DNA of 8,046 nt from an uncultured Clostridia bacterium (GTDB taxonomy: Bacteria > Bacillota_I > Bacilli_A > RFN20 > CAG-288). This document shows, piece by piece, positions 6,061 to 8,046 of the stretch; the stretch's first letter is position 1, and each line of letters begins with the position of its first letter. Where the stretch lies: contig OMRU01000032.1 of the NCBI GenBank assembly GCA_900313465.1, positions 1 through 8,046 of the forward strand, written 5' to 3'. The notes under the pieces were generated by a model that ran no database searches, was not told where the DNA came from, and worked only from the letters and a program-made list of their open reading frames with translations. The translations under genes were made by a program, and so were the position numbers.

Positions 6061-7056
6061 CTAGACTCCTGCAACGATAATTCCAGCCTCATCAAAGATA
6101 TCTTCTGGATCTTCTTCTTTGGCTTCTTGACGTCTCTGAAGAAGACAAAGATAGTTATCCGGATTGTTGGCTTCTTCAAGACAGGCTTTAAAGACATTTA
6201 AAGGAACTCTTTTTTCATTGGCAAGCTGTTCTAAGGTGTAAGAAGCATAAACTTCCTTGATTTCCATATAGAAAGGCGAACGGAAAGCCGTATCCCAGAA
6301 ATACTGAGAATAAAGCGTCTGAATATCATGCCATGGCTTAGCAGCAAAAGCATAATGAATCAGATATCTTTTTCCTTCTCTGATTTTCCAATCCTTGATA
6401 CATTCCATGTTCCAGCTGCGGCTGATATATTGCACATCATCTTTGCAGATGACATTAAGGTAATCTTGATCCTGAGCTACCCTGAAAGTATAGAAATGAA
6501 CCAGGTCAATAAACTGTCTCATCACATCGACTTCACGCCATTTTTTACAATTGATGACCAAGACGCCCGCATTGAAATATTTCTTGTTATCAATGCCTAA
6601 GCAGAGTCTGGAATATAAAGCAGCTTCATCAATACGCATGACAGCCTCATTTACCGCGCCGACTAAATGATTGTGCAGGTTGACATCAAATAATTTACCC
6701 ACATCTTCATTGATGGCCGTATCAGAATCGATATATAACGCTTTGTTATAAAGTGGGAACTTGTCTGCAATCAACAAGCGATAATAAGTCGAAGGAGAAT
6801 AATAGTCTCTCACCGGTAAATGAGAAACCAATTCTTTGATTTCCTCGTTAACATCATTGATACAGATGGAGACATTTCTTCTTTCCATAGAAAGAATCTT
6901 GTCTTGGGTATCCTTGGATAAATCTGTATGCAGAATATGAATGCGGTAATTTCTTTTGGGATCAGTATGCTCAATCAAAGAGAGAATGGCAACCGATGCG
7001 AATTTGGCAAATCGTTCATCGAATCCAAAGAAAACTGGTACTAGTGGTTTGTTCAT
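6061..7056 (-). CDS. Family 8 glycosyltransferase (GT8), first of the operon
   Basis: This 331-residue cytoplasmic glycosyltransferase with a GT-A fold shows all canonical GT8 motifs. VPVFFGFDERF opens the nucleotide-binding fold (6-16), with ALYIDSDTAI (106-115, DXD = Asp110/Asp112), YFNAGVLVIN (160-169), QDQDYLN (195-201) and HYAFAAKPW (234-242), the late metal and sugar-nucleotide motif. About 60 extra residues follow the end of the core and finish in an acidic tail (KEEDPEDIFDEAG). The longest frame begins at a GTG (7065), but that codon lies inside the ribosome binding site GAGGTGA, so the ATG at 7056, 5 nt after it, is the better start. It is the first gene of the four-gene operon, read from a promoter in the region divergent to an XRE regulator. 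The sugar and acceptor are unknown; LPS-type and glycoprotein-type GT8 enzymes share these motifs. Confidence 0.92.
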   Translation of the reverse strand: MNKPLVPVFFGFDERFAKFASVAILSLIEHTDPKRNYRIHILHTDLSKDTQDKILSMERRNVSICINDVNEEIKELVSHLPVRDYYSPSTYYRLLIADKFPLYNKALYIDSDTAINEDVGKLFDVNLHNHLVGAVNEAVMRIDEAALYSRLCLGIDNKKYFNAGVLVINCKKWREVDVMRQFIDLVHFYTFRVAQDQDYLNVICKDDVQYISRSWNMECIKDWKIREGKRYLIHYAFAAKPWHDIQTLYSQYFWDTAFRSPFYMEIKEVYASYTLEQLANEKRVPLNVFKACLEEANNPDNYLCLLQRRQEAKEEDPEDIFDEAGIIVAGV

Positions 7057-7061
7057 ATCAA

Positions 7062-7068
7062 TCACCTC
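7062..7068 (-). promoter_or_regulatory. Ribosome binding site fixing the first GT8 start
   Basis: GAGGTGA on the minus strand lies 5 nt before ATG 7056. The in-frame GTG at 7065 falls inside this site, so it is not a likely start. Confidence 0.75.
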
Positions 7069-7083
7069 GAAATATCTGGTTTT

Positions 7084-7112
7084 ATTATATAAACACCTGT
7101 TATAGTAGTAAC
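7084..7112 (-). promoter_or_regulatory. Probable promoter of the GT8/acyltransferase operon
   Basis: On the minus strand a perfect TATAAT (7084-7089) is preceded at 17 nt by GTTACT (7107-7112), a poor -35 box. Transcription would start near 7077, leaving a leader of about 20 nt. The weak -35 suggests the promoter may need an activator or be tightly tuned. The repeat array at 7131-7190 lies just upstream. Confidence 0.55.
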
Positions 7113-7130
7113 CCTAAACCACTTTACCCC

Positions 7131-7190
7131 ATCTGGAGAGAGGACTCTCTTATCTGGAGAGTGGATAAAAAGGACTCTCTTAATAAGAGA
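7131..7190. repeat. Array of GAGAG/CTCTC direct and inverted repeats, candidate operators
   Basis: ATCTGGAGAG occurs at 7131-7140 and 7152-7161, 21 bp apart. AGGACTCTCTTA occurs at 7141-7152 and 7171-7182, 30 bp apart. TCTCTT (7176-7181) and AAGAGA (7185-7190) form a perfect 6-bp palindrome around AAT. GAGAG at 7136-7140 and CTCTC at 7145-7149 form another small inverted repeat. The array lies between the two divergent promoters, just upstream of the XRE -35 box, where a regulator could control both. Operator function is inferred from position and symmetry only. Confidence 0.6.
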
Positions 7191-7197
7191 ATTTGCC

Positions 7198-7225
7198 TTT
7201 ACAACTCGTGTTTTTAGGGTATAAT
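7198..7225 (+). promoter_or_regulatory. Promoter of the XRE regulator gene
   Basis: TTTACA (7198-7203) and a perfect TATAAT (7220-7225) are separated by 16 nt. The -10 box ends only 9 nt before the ATG at 7235, so a start about 7 nt downstream would give a transcript with almost no leader. Confidence 0.65.
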
Positions 7226-7234
7226 AAAGGCAAT

Positions 7235-7900
7235 ATGAACGAAAATGTGCCATTAAAATCGATTGTTGCCAACAATCTTACGGAACTCAGAAAAGAAAAA
7301 GGCTTGACTCAAATTCAGCTTGCCGAGCTTTTCAATTACTCCGATAAAGCCGTCTCCAAATGGGAAAGAGGTGATACTCTTCCTGATTTAGAAACCTTAA
7401 AAGCCTTAGCCGATTATTACCAGGTCACCCTGGATTATCTCGTTCATGAAGGAAGCAGAAAAGAAAAATCTCAATATCTCTTAAAAGAGGACAAAGAACC
7501 AGTCAACACCAAAGCGATAGCCATCATCTCTTGTATGATAGCCCCGCTTATCTGTGTCGCTGTATATATCTCCTTACTGTTATCTCTACAGTATAACTAC
7601 TGGTTAGCGTTCTTATGGTGGATCCCCGTCGATTTCCTTTTATTATTTATCTTTGCCTGGTTATGGTGGGGAAAGGTACAAAGAACCATCTATGGCATCT
7701 TACTTAGTTGGGCCATGGTAGTCTGCACCTATTTAGAACTTGGCGTAGATCTACCAAATGGAATCGGATGGCAAGTCTGGGAAATCATTCTTGTTGGAAT
7801 TCCACTAACTATCGCACTTCTCTTATGGATGCAAGTCAGAATCAAACCTAAAGAAGAAATAACCGAAACCAAACAAGACGAAAACATGGCTTCCGAATAA
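7235..7900 (+). CDS. XRE-family transcriptional regulator with four membrane helices
   Basis: This 221-residue protein begins with a Cro/C1-type helix-turn-helix domain (residues 8-66). It includes LRKEKGLTQIQLAELF (18-33), the recognition region SDKAVSKWERG (36-46) and LPDLETLKALADYYQVTLDYL (49-69). A charged linker leads to four hydrophobic segments at about 94-118, 122-145, 150-168 and 179-200, then a short acidic tail. It should therefore be a membrane-anchored DNA-binding protein. The ATG at 7235 was chosen because the HTH domain starts right after it; the longer frame from a TTG at 7193 would include its own promoter. The only upstream Shine-Dalgarno-like sequence, AAAGG, lies 4 nt away and may precede the transcript start. 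It is divergent from the GT8/acyltransferase operon, making that operon and itself likely targets. The sensed signal is unknown. Confidence 0.88.
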   Translation: MNENVPLKSIVANNLTELRKEKGLTQIQLAELFNYSDKAVSKWERGDTLPDLETLKALADYYQVTLDYLVHEGSRKEKSQYLLKEDKEPVNTKAIAIISCMIAPLICVAVYISLLLSLQYNYWLAFLWWIPVDFLLLFIFAWLWWGKVQRTIYGILLSWAMVVCTYLELGVDLPNGIGWQVWEIILVGIPLTIALLLWMQVRIKPKEEITETKQDENMASE

Positions 7901-7914
7901 TCGGAAGCCATTTT
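7886..7914. terminator. Bidirectional terminator after the XRE gene
   Basis: ATGGCTTCCGA (7886-7896) and TCGGAAGCCAT (7901-7911) form a perfect 11-bp stem with a 4-nt loop. The left arm encodes the last residues Met-Ala-Ser-Glu of the regulator, and its TAA stop occupies the loop. A TTTTCTACTC tail follows on the plus strand and GTTTTCGTCTTG on the minus strand, so it can serve both convergent genes. Confidence 0.85.
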
Positions 7915-8046
7915 CTACTCTTCAGTTGTTTCTTGATCTGTCTCTTCTTTCGTAAAAACATTGCCTAGGAAATACTTCTTCATAGCCGTAGAACGCTGCA
8001 TGAAAACAAAAATCAAACGGTTGAAGACCAATTCATAAAGCAAGCA
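7915..8046 (-). CDS. Unidentified protein, C-terminal 43 residues (partial)
   Basis: On the minus strand one frame is open from the window edge to a TAG at 7915-7917. It begins CLLYELVFNRLIFVFMQR, continues through STAMKKYFLGNVF, and ends in an acidic tail (TKEETDQETTEE). The first part is hydrophobic, and the basic then acidic end would suit a cytoplasmic tail of a membrane protein. I do not recognise a family. Support comes from the open frame, similar codon use, and its stop lying just before the bidirectional hairpin at 7886-7911. It converges on the XRE gene, and most of the gene lies beyond the window. Confidence 0.6.
   Translation of the reverse strand, partial: CLLYELVFNRLIFVFMQRSTAMKKYFLGNVFTKEETDQETTEE

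Noticed and set aside
7111..7120. CCCTAA as a telomere-like repeat
   Set aside because: It is a single short copy, not a tandem array, and is better seen as part of a promoter motif.
7131..7190. CRISPR-like array
   Set aside because: The repeated units are only 10-12 bp with 11-18 bp between copies and include inverted copies. There are no regular repeats, spacers or cas genes.

Overview
The window looks like chromosomal DNA of a low-to-moderate GC Gram-positive bacterium (Bacillota; an anaerobic gut-type lineage such as Erysipelotrichia or Clostridia is my guess). This rests on the strong AAGGAGG-type ribosome binding sites, intrinsic terminators, the two-subunit class I fumarase, a CcpA-type cre box and the use of the standard genetic code. 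There are no RNA genes, insertion sequences, CRISPR arrays or phage genes, and no gene-free stretch longer than about 170 bases.

Region 1 (1-1860, plus strand) is the end of a carbon-metabolism operon. It holds the last codons of a fumarase alpha subunit, the fumarase beta subunit, and an NAD(P)-dependent malic enzyme. The alpha stop and beta start overlap in ATGA. Together they would convert fumarate to malate and then to pyruvate, CO2 and reduced cofactor. A strong hairpin terminator closes the operon.

Region 2 (1919-3515, minus strand) is a stand-alone malQ (4-alpha-glucanotransferase). It converges on region 1 and has its own sigma-A promoter. A cre-like LacI-family operator overlaps the -35 box, predicting carbon-catabolite or maltose control.

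Region 3 (3571-7112, minus strand) is the most interesting part: a compact four-gene operon in the order glycosyltransferase (GT8), PlsC-like acyltransferase, GT8, PlsC-like acyltransferase. Junctions are +2, -8 and -14 nt, and a terminator follows. Two alternating sugar-transfer and acyl-transfer pairs suggest assembly of an acylated glycolipid or other lipid-linked glycan at the inner face of the membrane. The product cannot be read from sequence. The first acyltransferase has an H-X5-D motif in place of the family's H-X4-D.

Region 4 (7113-8046) starts with a divergent intergenic region containing a dense array of GAGAG/CTCTC direct and inverted repeats. A plus-strand XRE-type regulator with four predicted membrane helices follows. 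Its promoter lies so close to its ATG that the mRNA should be nearly leaderless. A natural hypothesis is that this membrane-anchored regulator binds the repeat array and controls the divergent glycosyltransferase/acyltransferase operon. A bidirectional terminator then separates it from the tail of an unidentified minus-strand gene.

Several start codons were moved from the longest open frame to internal ATGs with good ribosome binding sites: 7056, 5280, 4454 and 7235.
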